Shown: in pieces, positions 8,376 to 16,923 of the stretch
Layout of the letters: each line of letters starts with the position of its first letter
How positions within the stretch are numbered: the first letter of the stretch is position 1
Position numbers and translations under genes: made by a program
Notes under the pieces: generated by a model
The model's database searches: none
The model's input: the letters and a program-made list of their open reading frames with translations, nothing else
What the model was told of the DNA's origin: nothing
Source of the DNA: Clostridiales bacterium
GTDB taxonomy: Bacteria; Bacillota; Clostridia; Saccharofermentanales; Saccharofermentanaceae
Direction: 5' to 3'
DNA length: 43,819 nucleotides
Assembly: GCA_017427465.1 (NCBI GenBank)
Contig: JAFRST010000031.1
Span: 1 to 43,819, forward strand

Positions 8376-9471
8376 TCTTAGCATCCTCCTTTCTTACTAC
8401 TCTGAAGTTTGCGACAAAGTCAGCAACAAGGACAGAGAATAAGATTATTCCCTGAAGGAGATTTGCATAGTTGCTGTCAATAGCCGGATACTGTGAAGCG
8501 GCAATCTGGCAGCCGTACTGTAAAACTTCAATAAGGAATGATGTAACAAAGACTGCCGGAATGTTGAGCTTACTGAGCCAAGCTACTATGATTCCCGTCC
8601 AGCCTACATCGTTAGTAATCGAATCAGAGATCGTTCCTGCAGAAGATACTGCAAGAGCAGCCGCAAGACCGATCAAGGCAGATGATATGAACATGGTGCG
8701 CAAAACGATCTTGCCTACGCTCATTCCGGCATATTTTGCCGTGGCACTGCTGTCGCCGACGACAGAGATCTCATATCCGTGTTTTGTGTATTTGAGATAA
8801 ACATAAATGATCACCGTCAGTGCGACCGCAATTATTACAGACCACAAAAGGCTGAACTTTCCTATAGGGATGCTGCCCATAAAAGCTGATTGCGGGAAAG
8901 TGCCGAATATTGGTCTGTCCGATTCTTCCTGCAGGAAGAAATTCCAATCGGCTTTCGTCTCGCCGATATACTTGATGACATAGAGCATGATGTAGTTGAT
9001 CATGAGCGTCATCAAGGTCTCATTAGTATTGAACTTTACCTTCAATGCTGCTACGGCAACACCGATCAGACCGCTCGATATCATAGCGGCAAGACACATC
9101 AGAAGCACGGTGACAAAATTCGGAAGACCTGTAACCTGGAATGCAACTATCGACGCAGCTATTGCACCTGCAAGGAACTCTCCCTCACCGCCGATATTCC
9201 AGAAACGCATCTTGAACGACAAACTTAACGCGACTGAAGTGATAAGGAGCGGAACGAAATTTTTAAGGAGGCCCTCGATCTGTCTGTATCCGTACTTGTT
9301 TCCGACAAGACCGATCGTAAACATCTTTCCGAAGTATTCCAACGGATTAACGCCTAAGACTGCCAGTATTACCGCACCTATCAGAAGCGATGCGAGGATG
9401 CCGATGGCATAGTAAAGCAGAGTCCTTTTAAGCTTTGCATCAGCTCTTCTTACAAGATGATATTTTCTCAT
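8368..9471 (-). CDS. nupP: Nucleoside ABC transporter permease, first subunit
   Basis: A 367-residue membrane permease with a long first segment (LLYYAIGILASLLIGAVILAVLG, about 18-40) and the family landmark FWNIGGEGEFLAGAIAAS (about 90-107). The cytoplasmic coupling loop VVGDSSATAKYAGMSVGKI is also typical. It begins at an ATG whose A is shared with the TGA stop of the ATPase gene (TGATG), and it overlaps the next permease by 8 bases, so the three genes are translationally coupled. It forms the transmembrane channel together with the second permease. The larger size of this subunit relative to its partner is usual for NupP-type pairs. Confidence 0.9.
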   Translation of the reverse strand: MRKYHLVRRADAKLKRTLLYYAIGILASLLIGAVILAVLGVNPLEYFGKMFTIGLVGNKYGYRQIEGLLKNFVPLLITSVALSLSFKMRFWNIGGEGEFLAGAIAASIVAFQVTGLPNFVTVLLMCLAAMISSGLIGVAVAALKVKFNTNETLMTLMINYIMLYVIKYIGETKADWNFFLQEESDRPIFGTFPQSAFMGSIPIGKFSLLWSVIIAVALTVIIYVYLKYTKHGYEISVVGDSSATAKYAGMSVGKIVLRTMFISSALIGLAAALAVSSAGTISDSITNDVGWTGIIVAWLSKLNIPAVFVTSFLIEVLQYGCQIAASQYPAIDSNYANLLQGIILFSVLVADFVANFRVVRKEDAKNA

Positions 9472-11045
9472 CAGGCTTTGCCCTCCTCATCTGTAATGGC
9501 TGAATCCTTTGCAATACCATCAGTCTTACCTTCTTTGTTTACGATGTTAAGAGTACCGGTCATCATAAGACCGATCTCTTCTTTGGTCGTATGATCACTG
9601 TTTACGACACCCTGAAGCCTGCCGTGGCAGATGACCATTATCTTGTCACAGAGAGCGAGCATAACATCTAAGTCTTCACCGACAAAGAGTATGCCTGTTC
9701 CCTTCTTTTTTTCTTCATTCAGAATGTTGTAGATCGTATAAGAAGAATTTATATCAAGACCTCTTACGGGATATGCGGTAATAAGCACGTTAGGACCTGA
9801 CTTGATCTCACGGCCGAGCAATACCTTCTGAACGTTGCCGCCTGACAGACGTCTTACGGGTGTCTCCGTGGAAGGCGTAACAACTTCGAGCTTGTCGATT
9901 ACTTTTTGCGCTTCTTCCCTGGCAGATTTGCGGTCGACAAAAGGACCCGTAGCCTCGTTATAATTCTTGAGGATCATGTTGTCCGTGATGGACAGCGAAG
10001 GCGCAAGACCCATGCCCAAACGATCCTCAGGAATAAAGCTCATGGAGATACCATGCTCAAGGATCTTCTTTGGCGACATGCCGACGATACTCTCGCCTTC
10101 ATGTATCATCTGTCCTGATTCGATCTTACGAAGTCCTGCTATGGCTTCACAGAGTTCCTTCTGTCCGGAACCCGCAATGCCTGCTACGCCTAATAACTCG
10201 CCGCCTCTGATGTAGAAATTAATGTGATCTATTGCGACTGCGCCTTCGTCATTTTTGATCGTCAGATCTCTTATCTCGAGTAACGGATGCGTCTTCTCTA
10301 TCAAAGGTCTGTCGATATTAAGCGTAATCTTACGGCCTACCATGAGTTCCGTAAGAGTCTTCTCATTCGTCTCTTTGGTTACGACTGTATCAATATATTC
10401 ACCATGTCTTAAGATGGTTACTCTGTCTGAGATCGCCATAACTTCATTGAGCTTATGCGTGATGATTATTATCGAGTGTCCCTCGTCTCTCATCTTGCGA
10501 AGAACAGCGAAAAGCTTGTCTATCTCCTGTACTGTCAATACGGCGGTAGGTTCATCCAGTATGATTATTTTCGCGCCGTAACAAAGAACCTTAAGGATCT
10601 CTAATGTCTGTTTCTCAGATACCGCCATATTGGCGACTACCTTGTCCAGATCTATATCAAAGCCGAACTTAGCGGCTGTATCTTCAATCTTTTTGCGGAC
10701 ATCCTTGCCGTGAACAAAACGCCCATCATCCCTCATTCCGATCTGAATATTCTCGAGCGCCGTAAAACGCTCTACCAGCTTAAAGTGCTGGTGCACCATT
10801 CCTATCCCCAGCTTGCCGGAATCTTCCGGTGAATTGATCTCGACTTTTTTACCATCGATAAAAATAGAACCGCTGTCGGGCATATAGATGCCCGACAGCA
10901 TGTTCATAAGTGTCGTTTTACCTGAACCGTTCTCACCAAGCAGGGCAAGGATCTCGCCCTTGGCAAGAGCCAGATTGATGTTTTTATTGGCCGCCACAGG
11001 GCCGAAGCTTTTAGTTATTCCTTTTAGCTCTATGGCATATTCCAT
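9471..11045 (-). CDS. nupO: Nucleoside ABC transporter, duplicated ATPase
   Basis: This 524-residue protein contains two ABC ATPase domains in tandem, as in sugar and nucleoside importers. The first has a complete Walker A (GENGSGKT, 37-44), a signature region replaced by VSEKQTLEIL, and Walker B LDEPTAVLT. The second has a degenerate Walker A (GIAGSGQKEL) but a good signature LSGGNVQKVLLGREI and the AxPxRGLDI Walker B variant usual for this family. One canonical and one degenerate site is the family norm and not damage. It powers uptake through the two following permeases. A GAGGGG site precedes the ATG. The gene begins 27 bases after the BMP lipoprotein gene. Confidence 0.94.
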   Translation of the reverse strand: MEYAIELKGITKSFGPVAANKNINLALAKGEILALLGENGSGKTTLMNMLSGIYMPDSGSIFIDGKKVEINSPEDSGKLGIGMVHQHFKLVERFTALENIQIGMRDDGRFVHGKDVRKKIEDTAAKFGFDIDLDKVVANMAVSEKQTLEILKVLCYGAKIIILDEPTAVLTVQEIDKLFAVLRKMRDEGHSIIIITHKLNEVMAISDRVTILRHGEYIDTVVTKETNEKTLTELMVGRKITLNIDRPLIEKTHPLLEIRDLTIKNDEGAVAIDHINFYIRGGELLGVAGIAGSGQKELCEAIAGLRKIESGQMIHEGESIVGMSPKKILEHGISMSFIPEDRLGMGLAPSLSITDNMILKNYNEATGPFVDRKSAREEAQKVIDKLEVVTPSTETPVRRLSGGNVQKVLLGREIKSGPNVLITAYPVRGLDINSSYTIYNILNEEKKKGTGILFVGEDLDVMLALCDKIMVICHGRLQGVVNSDHTTKEEIGLMMTGTLNIVNKEGKTDGIAKDSAITDEEGKA

Positions 11046-11072
11046 AAAACACCCCTCAGATTCATTCAGACG

Positions 11073-12257
11073 TTAATTGTTGACCTGCGTAACGCCTTCA
11101 ACATAGTAGTTCATTGTACCCTGGATAACACCGTCATCAACAGAAGCACCGCCTGCGCCTACGATCTCAGTACCGTCGTTTGTCTTAAGAGGTTCTTCAA
11201 CCTTTGTGAAGCTGCCGCTGGCAGGATCGAAAACAAGCTTTGTGCCTGAGAATACATCCCACTCACCGTCTTTCATAAGCTTCTTTGCTGCATCGATGGA
11301 TGTCTGTGTGTTAGGCTCGCAGTTCTTTGAAAGAGCTGATACATCAACGAGACCTGCATTAAGACCTTCATAGTAGTTGCCTACTGTATTCATGAATGTA
11401 GCAGGGTTCTCCATAGCAGCCTTGATAGCTGTTGCATAATAAGCATCCCAGTTCCAGATAGGAGCTGTGAGATGAGCATCAGGAGCTTCGTTTGTCATGT
11501 CAGAATTGTATCCGCAGCCGAAAGCACCCTTCTCGTTGGCAACGATCTGAGGCTGAGCGGAGTCGCAGTGCTGAGCGATAACGCCGCATCCGTATGTATC
11601 GATAAGAGTCTCAGCAGCCATTCTCTCCTTCTCCTGATCACCCCATGTGTAGATCTCGTATACGCTGATCTGTGCATCAGGGTTAACAGCCATGCATCCC
11701 ATAGCGAATGCATTGATACCGGAGCATGTCTCAGCGTACTCTGTACCCCAGGCGGATACATAACCGATATTGTTATTGCCGAGAGCAAGAGACTTATATC
11801 CTGCAGCGATACCTGCGAGGTAACGTGCCTGATAGATCCTTCCAAAATAGTTATTAAAGTTCTTATCGTTGGACTTATAACCTGTTGCGTGTGAGAAGAT
11901 GATGTCCGGATACTCAGCAGCCTTCTCTTCGAAAGCATCGATGTAACCGAAGCTGATACCGAAGATGATATCGCAGCCGTTTCCTGCAAGCTGGTCGATA
12001 GCCTGCTTTACCTTCTCCTTATCCTCAGGTACGTTGTCAACAATGAAAAGATCCTTGGCAGGATCAAGTCCGGCTTTCTTCATACCCTCAGTAATGCCCT
12101 TGTGATGCGCATAAGTGTAACCCGAAGTGTCGTTCTGGCTGTTGATGTAGATAGCGCCAACCTTGAATCCGTCGTCAGCTTTGTTACAGCCTGCCAGTGC
12201 GAAAACTGAAGTAACCGCAAGCGCTACAGTTACTAACATAGAAATCAGTTTCTTCAT
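11073..12257 (-). CDS. nupN: BMP-family nucleoside-binding lipoprotein
   Basis: A 394-residue lipoprotein with a signal peptide and lipobox LAGC (Cys24) for membrane anchoring. The mature part matches the basic membrane protein (PnrA/Med) family: GAIYINSQNDTSGYTYAHHKGITEG near the start, IFGISFGYIDAFEEKAAEYPDI, then GIAAGYKS and NIGYVSAWGTEYAE. PnrA and NupN bind purine nucleosides outside the cell and deliver them to the ABC importer encoded immediately downstream. The location after xpt supports purine salvage. Start chosen by GGAGG seven bases before the ATG. Two hairpins lie in the 63-base gap after xpt and may set the ratio of binding protein to phosphoribosyltransferase. Confidence 0.93.
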   Translation of the reverse strand: MKKLISMLVTVALAVTSVFALAGCNKADDGFKVGAIYINSQNDTSGYTYAHHKGITEGMKKAGLDPAKDLFIVDNVPEDKEKVKQAIDQLAGNGCDIIFGISFGYIDAFEEKAAEYPDIIFSHATGYKSNDKNFNNYFGRIYQARYLAGIAAGYKSLALGNNNIGYVSAWGTEYAETCSGINAFAMGCMAVNPDAQISVYEIYTWGDQEKERMAAETLIDTYGCGVIAQHCDSAQPQIVANEKGAFGCGYNSDMTNEAPDAHLTAPIWNWDAYYATAIKAAMENPATFMNTVGNYYEGLNAGLVDVSALSKNCEPNTQTSIDAAKKLMKDGEWDVFSGTKLVFDPASGSFTKVEEPLKTNDGTEIVGAGGASVDDGVIQGTMNYYVEGVTQVNN

Positions 12258-12279
12258 AAACTGCCTCCTTCAAAAATAT

Positions 12280-12300
12280 ATATGCAAAGCAAATGCATAT
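12280..12300 (-). promoter_or_regulatory. Hairpin with T-run before the BMP gene
   Basis: ATATGC and GCATAT form a 6-bp stem with a 9-nt loop. On the minus strand it is followed by ATATTTTTG and then directly by the GGAGG site of the BMP gene. It could act as a partial terminator or an RNA processing/stability element between xpt and the transporter. It is AT-rich and short, so it may be chance. Confidence 0.3.
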
Positions 12301-12314
12301 CAAAGATTAAAAGC

Positions 12315-12330
12315 CAGGTCTTATGACCTG
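12315..12330 (-). terminator. Hairpin over the xpt stop codon, possible attenuator
   Basis: A perfect 6-bp stem CAGGTC / GACCTG with loop ATAA (minus strand) contains the xpt stop codon and is followed by GCTTTTAATC. Ribosomes terminating at xpt would melt it. It may reduce read-through into the transporter genes. Confidence 0.4.
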
Positions 12331-12902
12331 AATTCGAGTGAGTCATCCGTCATCTTGTCGATGATCGCAAGAGACTCTACCCTGATCCCCTTGGCACGGA
12401 GTGCGTCACCGCCGCCCTGGAAACCCTTCTCGATCGCGATCGCGCAGCCGGCGAGCTTGGCACCTGCCTGCTCAACGATATCGATCAGTCCTGCCAGAGC
12501 ATTGCCCTTGGCAAGGAAGTCATCGACGATAAGCACCGTGTCATCCTTGGTGATGTAATCACCTGATACCACGACGTCATATGTCTGCTGATGTGTGTAT
12601 GAGAAAACCTTGGATGTGAGGATGTTGCCGGAGACATTTAAGGACGAATGCTTCTTGGCGAAGACCACCGGAAGCCCCATCTCGAGTCCTGCGGCAAAAG
12701 CAATCGCAATGCCCGAAGACTCAATGGTTAAAACCTTTGTAACATTGTTACCTTCGAAAAGTCTTGCGATTTCTTCTCCCATAGCCTTGAGGAGTTTGGT
12801 ATCGATCTGCTGGTTGAGAAAACTTCCTACCTTGAGCACTTCGCCCGGCAGGATCTGTCCTTCTTCAAGGATCCTTTGCTCTAACTCGCGGATAAAAATC
12901 AC
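12321..12902 (-). CDS. xpt: Xanthine phosphoribosyltransferase
   Basis: This protein of about 190 residues converts xanthine and PRPP to XMP for purine salvage. The sequence from LPGEVLKVGSFLNQQID through TIESSGIAIAFAAGLEMGLPVVFAKKHSS and the PRPP-binding loop VLIVDDFLAKGNAL matches B. subtilis Xpt closely, as recalled. The start is odd. The only conventional codon, GTG at 12902, lies inside the ribosome binding site itself (GGGGAGGTG) and so is badly placed. An ATC at 12893 lies eight bases after GGAGG and aligns with the methionine of B. subtilis Xpt. The coordinates given use the GTG as an outer limit. A strong promoter precedes the gene; no purine riboswitch is visible. Confidence 0.92.
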   Translation of the reverse strand: MIFIRELEQRILEEGQILPGEVLKVGSFLNQQIDTKLLKAMGEEIARLFEGNNVTKVLTIESSGIAIAFAAGLEMGLPVVFAKKHSSLNVSGNILTSKVFSYTHQQTYDVVVSGDYITKDDTVLIVDDFLAKGNALAGLIDIVEQAGAKLAGCAIAIEKGFQGGGDALRAKGIRVESLAIIDKMTDDSLEFRS

Positions 12903-12931
12903 CTCCCCAAAAGGACTTTGACCACGTACTA

Positions 12932-12960
12932 ATATTATAATTATTACAAATATGTGTCAA
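12932..12960 (-). promoter_or_regulatory. Promoter of xpt and the nucleoside importer operon
   Basis: On the minus strand a perfect -35 TTGACA (12955-12960) is followed by a 17-base spacer and TAATAT as -10 (12932-12937). The predicted transcript starts near 12925, leaving a leader of only about 25-35 bases. That is too short for a purine riboswitch, and none of the conserved purine-aptamer segments is present. Confidence 0.8.
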
Positions 12961-13005
12961 ACTCAAAGAGGTCTACTTTTTGCACATTTTTGACTATGAA
13001 AGTCT

Positions 13006-13674
13006 TTAATTGCGGAATTCTTCAGGTATGTAATCAGACAAAGCAATTGTTATCTGACCGGTAACTGCTTCGGCCAGATCCATGCCGCCCGCCTTAACAG
13101 CGTCTTCGGACAAGGGATTTTCCGTATAACCTGCTCCGAGACAGTAATAAAGGGAGCTGTCCGGACCCGTTTTAATCCTTCTGTATGACAAAATGCTCCC
13201 CAATGCCTCCGAAGCATCATTGCCGATCGCTAAGACCGGCACTCCGTTTTGGGCAATACTGTCAAGAAGTGCATCTTTACCGGCCTGAGTGAGATTGGGA
13301 TTTCCTGAAATAACGATCACCAGATTGTCCGTATAATCTATCGGGACCTCTTCTGAAACGAGCCTTCCGAACGTGTCATGCACCTGCGTGTGGAAAGCAG
13401 GGCTTTTAATAGGGAGATTATCCTTTGAAGCAGTCTCGGGCGCTATCACATTAACCACAGGCATAAGATGCTCGAGTTCTTCCGGCGGAGGATCGCCGAT
13501 CCAGTAAATAGTGGTATCTGCCGCGATTATTGCATCGATCCCGGCATCAAGCTCAGCCTTCCTGTCGATGGCCTGCTGTCTCTTCGTACTGGATCCGAAA
13601 AGGATCGCGATGAACAGAAAGAACATCATCGCGATTACAGTAAGTACGATAAGACCGGTCTTGCCCCTGCTCAT
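13006..13674 (-). CDS. Unknown membrane-anchored protein
   Basis: I do not recognise this 222-residue protein. Residues 6-27 form a single hydrophobic membrane helix (GLIVLTVIAMMFFLFIAILFG), followed by a charged stretch and an extracytoplasmic domain. That domain looks alpha/beta: LVIVISGNPNLTQAGKDALLDSIAQNGVPVLAIGND suggests alternating strand and helix with a Rossmann-like or flavodoxin-like layout, but no catalytic motif is clear. It starts 2 bases after the SseB-like gene stop, so the two are co-translated and may work together. It is the last gene of the malQ-glpK run. No function is proposed. Confidence 0.75.
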   Translation of the reverse strand: MSRGKTGLIVLTVIAMMFFLFIAILFGSSTKRQQAIDRKAELDAGIDAIIAADTTIYWIGDPPPEELEHLMPVVNVIAPETASKDNLPIKSPAFHTQVHDTFGRLVSEEVPIDYTDNLVIVISGNPNLTQAGKDALLDSIAQNGVPVLAIGNDASEALGSILSYRRIKTGPDSSLYYCLGAGYTENPLSEDAVKAGGMDLAEAVTGQITIALSDYIPEEFRN

Positions 13675-13676
13675 GA

Positions 13677-14420
13677 TCAGCCGTCATTCCTCGATACAAA
13701 AGGCTTAACGCCGGCGATCACTTTCCCGGCGAAGTCTTCCCTGTCTGATACGACCATGGCATCCATGTTATCGAGATAAGGAAGACAATATTTTCTCAGG
13801 TTATCAAGCGTGTATTTCAAAGGCTCGCCTTCACCTTCGGCATCAGCCACGATAAGCCAGATAAGACGGTCCGTACCATTCTCTCTCATAAGTCTGACCC
13901 AGATATTGGAGACCGTGGGTTCGATCTGGAGAAAACCTTCAAGTGCTTTCTTTAGTTCAGGCGGATATTTATCGGGCTCTCCGACCTTCGCGGTGCCGTC
14001 TCCTCCGATACCCATCTGGGCAGCGATCATTTTAAGCATGTCCTTGCCGAACAATACCTGCTCAGAGCCCGGATTGATAACGAATCCCGAGAGATCCATT
14101 TTCGGAGCCATGACAACATCGATGAGATCCGCAAAACCTGCGATCACGCCATTCTGGGGCTCTTTTTTATCTTCAAAAGCGACTTCGAAGCTGTCGGAAT
14201 CACTATAAACGACCATATATTTAAGGCCCTTTGAATCACTCATCGCGTGGAAGCTGTAACTGCCTTCAGTACCGTCAACAGGAACCAGGAATTTGGCAAC
14301 AGCAGCCTCTTTAAGGACGGCGATCATGTTCTCTTCGGAAGGGTCCTGACGGATCTTGTCCATCAGTTCAACCAGTTTCTCGTTCTCGATCCTCTCGATC
14401 TTGTTTGAATTCTCACTCAT
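13677..14420 (-). CDS. SseB-family protein
   Basis: This 247-residue soluble protein resembles the SseB (enhanced serine sensitivity) family. The N-terminal domain (about 12-125) has the usual helix, the AKFLVPVD strand, SFHAMSDSKGLKYMVVYSD, and the hallmark GFVINPGSEQVLFGKDMLK. The C-terminal part (about 160-235) contains VSNIWVRLMRENGTDRLIWLIVAD, matching the SseB C-terminal region. The molecular function of SseB proteins is not established. The gene has AGGGGAATGG before the ATG, follows the AEC transporter by 18 bases and is followed 2 bases later by a membrane protein of unknown function. Family assignment is from motif memory. Confidence 0.72.
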   Translation of the reverse strand: MSENSNKIERIENEKLVELMDKIRQDPSEENMIAVLKEAAVAKFLVPVDGTEGSYSFHAMSDSKGLKYMVVYSDSDSFEVAFEDKKEPQNGVIAGFADLIDVVMAPKMDLSGFVINPGSEQVLFGKDMLKMIAAQMGIGGDGTAKVGEPDKYPPELKKALEGFLQIEPTVSNIWVRLMRENGTDRLIWLIVADAEGEGEPLKYTLDNLRKYCLPYLDNMDAMVVSDREDFAGKVIAGVKPFVSRNDG

Positions 14421-14438
14421 TTTCCATTCCCCTTATTA

Positions 14439-15368
14439 TCAGAATACTGTTTTTACTGCCCACGCCCAGAACATAAGCGTTACGAGCATAAATATCATGG
14501 ACAGAGATACGGTGCGCGCCGAAAAATGCGGCGCCACTTCGTAGTTCTCGGCAAATATAACATTCATCGAGCCGCAAGGCAAAGCGCACATCAGTACGAT
14601 TACGCTCATGGTCTCGGGAAGCATTGTGATCCATCTTGAGAGAACTAAAAGAACTCCCATGACGACAGCCGGAATAACCATCAGTCTCAGTGCTGATACA
14701 ACGTATGCCTTCTTGTCTGTCAGGAGCTTCCTGACGTTTACTCCTGCGAGCATCGAGCCCATGACGATCATGGACATCGGGACTGTCATGTCACCGATCA
14801 TCTTGAAAGTCTCAGCGACAAAATCCGGCATCCTCCACGGTATTATGAACAGCACGATCGCAAGGATAGAAGCAAGCGATACCGAACTCTTGAACATGTC
14901 GAGGAGCGCGAACTTCGGTTTTCTCGAGAACAGGTATACCGCATATGTGTAGAAAAATACGTTGTAGCAAAGATTATAGACTGCAGCCAGAAGAAGTCCG
15001 TAGCTTCCGAATAATGCTTCCATCAATGGGAATCCGACGAAGCCCGTATTCGCGAAAACGGTACACGTGACCATTATCCTCTTCTCATCTTCAAGGATCT
15101 TCATCTTGCGCAAAGACAGTCTCATAGCGATCAGAGTAATGGCATAATAACCTGCCGTGACAGCCGCGCATGTGATCATGCCGTTCATCGCGTCCGACGA
15201 ATAATCGTGCTGGCTCGAGCTTAAGATCATGAACGGAAGCACTGCTTTTAGCAGGATATCCGACAATGCCCTTTCACCGCTGCTGCCTATGACTTTGGTC
15301 TTGTTCAGGACAAAACCCAGGGCAAGGAACACGAATATCTTGAAAAAAACAATATATACCTGGATCAT
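14439..15368 (-). CDS. AEC-family (auxin efflux carrier type) permease
   Basis: A 309-residue polytopic membrane protein with about ten hydrophobic segments in the two five-helix bundles of the AEC family. Landmarks are the N-terminal FKIFVFLALGFVLNKTKVI, the ANTGFVGFPLMEALFG motif in the first half, and PMSMIVMGSMLAGVN with a late ALPCGSMNVIFAENY in the second half. Family members export or import small carboxylates such as malate; the substrate here is unknown. The ATG lies 4 bases after the glpK stop with no clear ribosome binding site, so translation likely depends on coupling to glpK. That coupling suggests a substrate tied to glycerol or sugar metabolism, which is inference. Confidence 0.85.
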   Translation of the reverse strand: MIQVYIVFFKIFVFLALGFVLNKTKVIGSSGERALSDILLKAVLPFMILSSSQHDYSSDAMNGMITCAAVTAGYYAITLIAMRLSLRKMKILEDEKRIMVTCTVFANTGFVGFPLMEALFGSYGLLLAAVYNLCYNVFFYTYAVYLFSRKPKFALLDMFKSSVSLASILAIVLFIIPWRMPDFVAETFKMIGDMTVPMSMIVMGSMLAGVNVRKLLTDKKAYVVSALRLMVIPAVVMGVLLVLSRWITMLPETMSVIVLMCALPCGSMNVIFAENYEVAPHFSARTVSLSMIFMLVTLMFWAWAVKTVF

Positions 15369-15372
15369 TTGA

Positions 15373-16911
15373 TCAGTCGTTGCCGGAAAGAAGCGTTGCT
15401 CTTACGGCAGAACGATAACCCTCCATCTTCTCGGATACTTCAAACGCAGACATCTTGGGCTCATATGAAGCTCCCGCCTTATAGAACTTGCTTGTCGCTT
15501 CGATCGACTCGTAAATACCCGCCTGTATTCCGGCAGCAAGTCCGGCACCCATCGCGGTCATCTCATCGCTTAACGCTCTCGTTAACGTAACGCCAAGAAG
15601 GTCAGACTGAAGTTGCATGAGGAAGCTGCTCGCGCACACTCCGCCGTCTACCTTCATCTGTCCTGCCTTGATACCTGTATCATCAGTCATGAGGTTAACA
15701 AGTTCCGTTACCTGGTATGCAATGGATTCAACGCCCGCTCTTATTATCTGGGCTCTGCCGGTACCTCTCGTAAGGCCGGTCAAGATGCCTCTTGCATCAG
15801 GTTTCCAATAAGGAGCACCAAGGCCCGTAAATGCAGGCACGAGATAAACTCCCCCGCAGTCTTCTATTGAATTGCAGAAGCCGTCGCACTCTGAAGGATC
15901 GCTGATAAATCCGAGCTCATCCTTGAGCCAGCTGATAACGGAGCCTGCCTGGAAGATGCTTCCTTCAAGGGCATAGCTCGTCTCACCTTTTATAGACCAT
16001 GCGCAGGATGTAAGAAGTCCGTTCTTGGAAAAAACAGGCGCGGTACCGAGGTTCATGAGAGTAAAGCTTCCCGTACCGTATGTGGTCTTGGCTTCGCCCT
16101 TGTGTATTGCATTCTGTCCGAGCAGGGCAGCAGGCTGGTCTCCTAAGACGCCTGTGATGTGAACGCCGTTTATCGAGAGAAGATTATTGATATCTTCTTC
16201 TTCGAATCCGTTGTCTTTTAAATATTCTTCCTTGAGGTCGATCATGCCGTAATCTGCGCATGATTCAACAGGCTTTGCAAGACATCCTTCAGGAATTCCG
16301 AAGAGGTCTAAGAATTCGGGATCGTATTCTTTTCGGGCGATGTCAAAGAGCATCGTTCTTGAACAGTTAGAATAATCCGAAGCATAAGATCTGCCGCCCG
16401 TGAGCCTGTAGACCAAAAAGCCGTCGATCGTTGAAAGATAAGCTTCTCCGGCTGCGCATCTCTGTCTTAAGCTCCTGACGTTTTCCAAGAGCCAGAGCAT
16501 CTTGGTAGCAGAAAAATACGGGTCGATCTTAAGACCTGTGATCTCTGTGATCCTTCTGCTCTGTTCTCTTATCTCAGGGCGTCTGCAGATGTCAGATGTT
16601 CTTCTGCACTGCCATACGATGGCCTGTGTAAAAGGCTTGCCGGAAGGCGAGAAAGCAATCGTCGTCTCACGCTGGTTAGTGATGCCCATCGCTTCGATAT
16701 TCCCCTTGGCTTCAGGGTGCTCTTTAAGGATCATCGCGCAGGCTTTGAGGACGGAAACATATATCTCCTCTGCATCGTGGCTCACCCATCCGGGCTGGGG
16801 ATAATACTGCTTAAAAGGGACATGTGTTCCCTGTGACAGATTACCTTCCCCGTCAAGAAGGAATGCCTTGGTTGAAGTGGTTCCCTGATCGACGCAAAGA
16901 ATGTATTTCAT
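15373..16911 (-). CDS. glpK: Glycerol kinase
   Basis: This 512-residue FGGY-family kinase phosphorylates glycerol to glycerol 3-phosphate using ATP. The phosphate-1 loop DQGTTSTKAFL is at residues 8-18. The glycerol-binding NQRETTIAF and VWQCRRT follow at about 81-105, and GLKIDPYFSATKMLWLL is characteristic of GlpK rather than other FGGY kinases. The ATPase half has GDQPAALLGQ, TYGTGSFTLMN and the C-terminal DGGVCASSFLMQLQSD. Length is normal (about 500). No HPr-phosphorylation histidine motif was checked with certainty. The gene lies 12 bases after malQ and has AAGGAGAC before the ATG. No glpF or glpD is present in the window. Confidence 0.94.
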   Translation of the reverse strand: MKYILCVDQGTTSTKAFLLDGEGNLSQGTHVPFKQYYPQPGWVSHDAEEIYVSVLKACAMILKEHPEAKGNIEAMGITNQRETTIAFSPSGKPFTQAIVWQCRRTSDICRRPEIREQSRRITEITGLKIDPYFSATKMLWLLENVRSLRQRCAAGEAYLSTIDGFLVYRLTGGRSYASDYSNCSRTMLFDIARKEYDPEFLDLFGIPEGCLAKPVESCADYGMIDLKEEYLKDNGFEEEDINNLLSINGVHITGVLGDQPAALLGQNAIHKGEAKTTYGTGSFTLMNLGTAPVFSKNGLLTSCAWSIKGETSYALEGSIFQAGSVISWLKDELGFISDPSECDGFCNSIEDCGGVYLVPAFTGLGAPYWKPDARGILTGLTRGTGRAQIIRAGVESIAYQVTELVNLMTDDTGIKAGQMKVDGGVCASSFLMQLQSDLLGVTLTRALSDEMTAMGAGLAAGIQAGIYESIEATSKFYKAGASYEPKMSAFEVSEKMEGYRSAVRATLLSGND

Positions 16912-16923
16912 GAGCCTGTCTCC

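Noticed and set aside
9471..11045. Degenerate second Walker A in the importer ATPase as a sign of a broken gene
   Set aside because: A GSGQKEL-type second site is the normal state in this ATPase family.
12903..13005. Purine riboswitch before xpt
   Set aside because: The conserved purine-aptamer segments are absent and the promoter lies too close to the gene to leave room.
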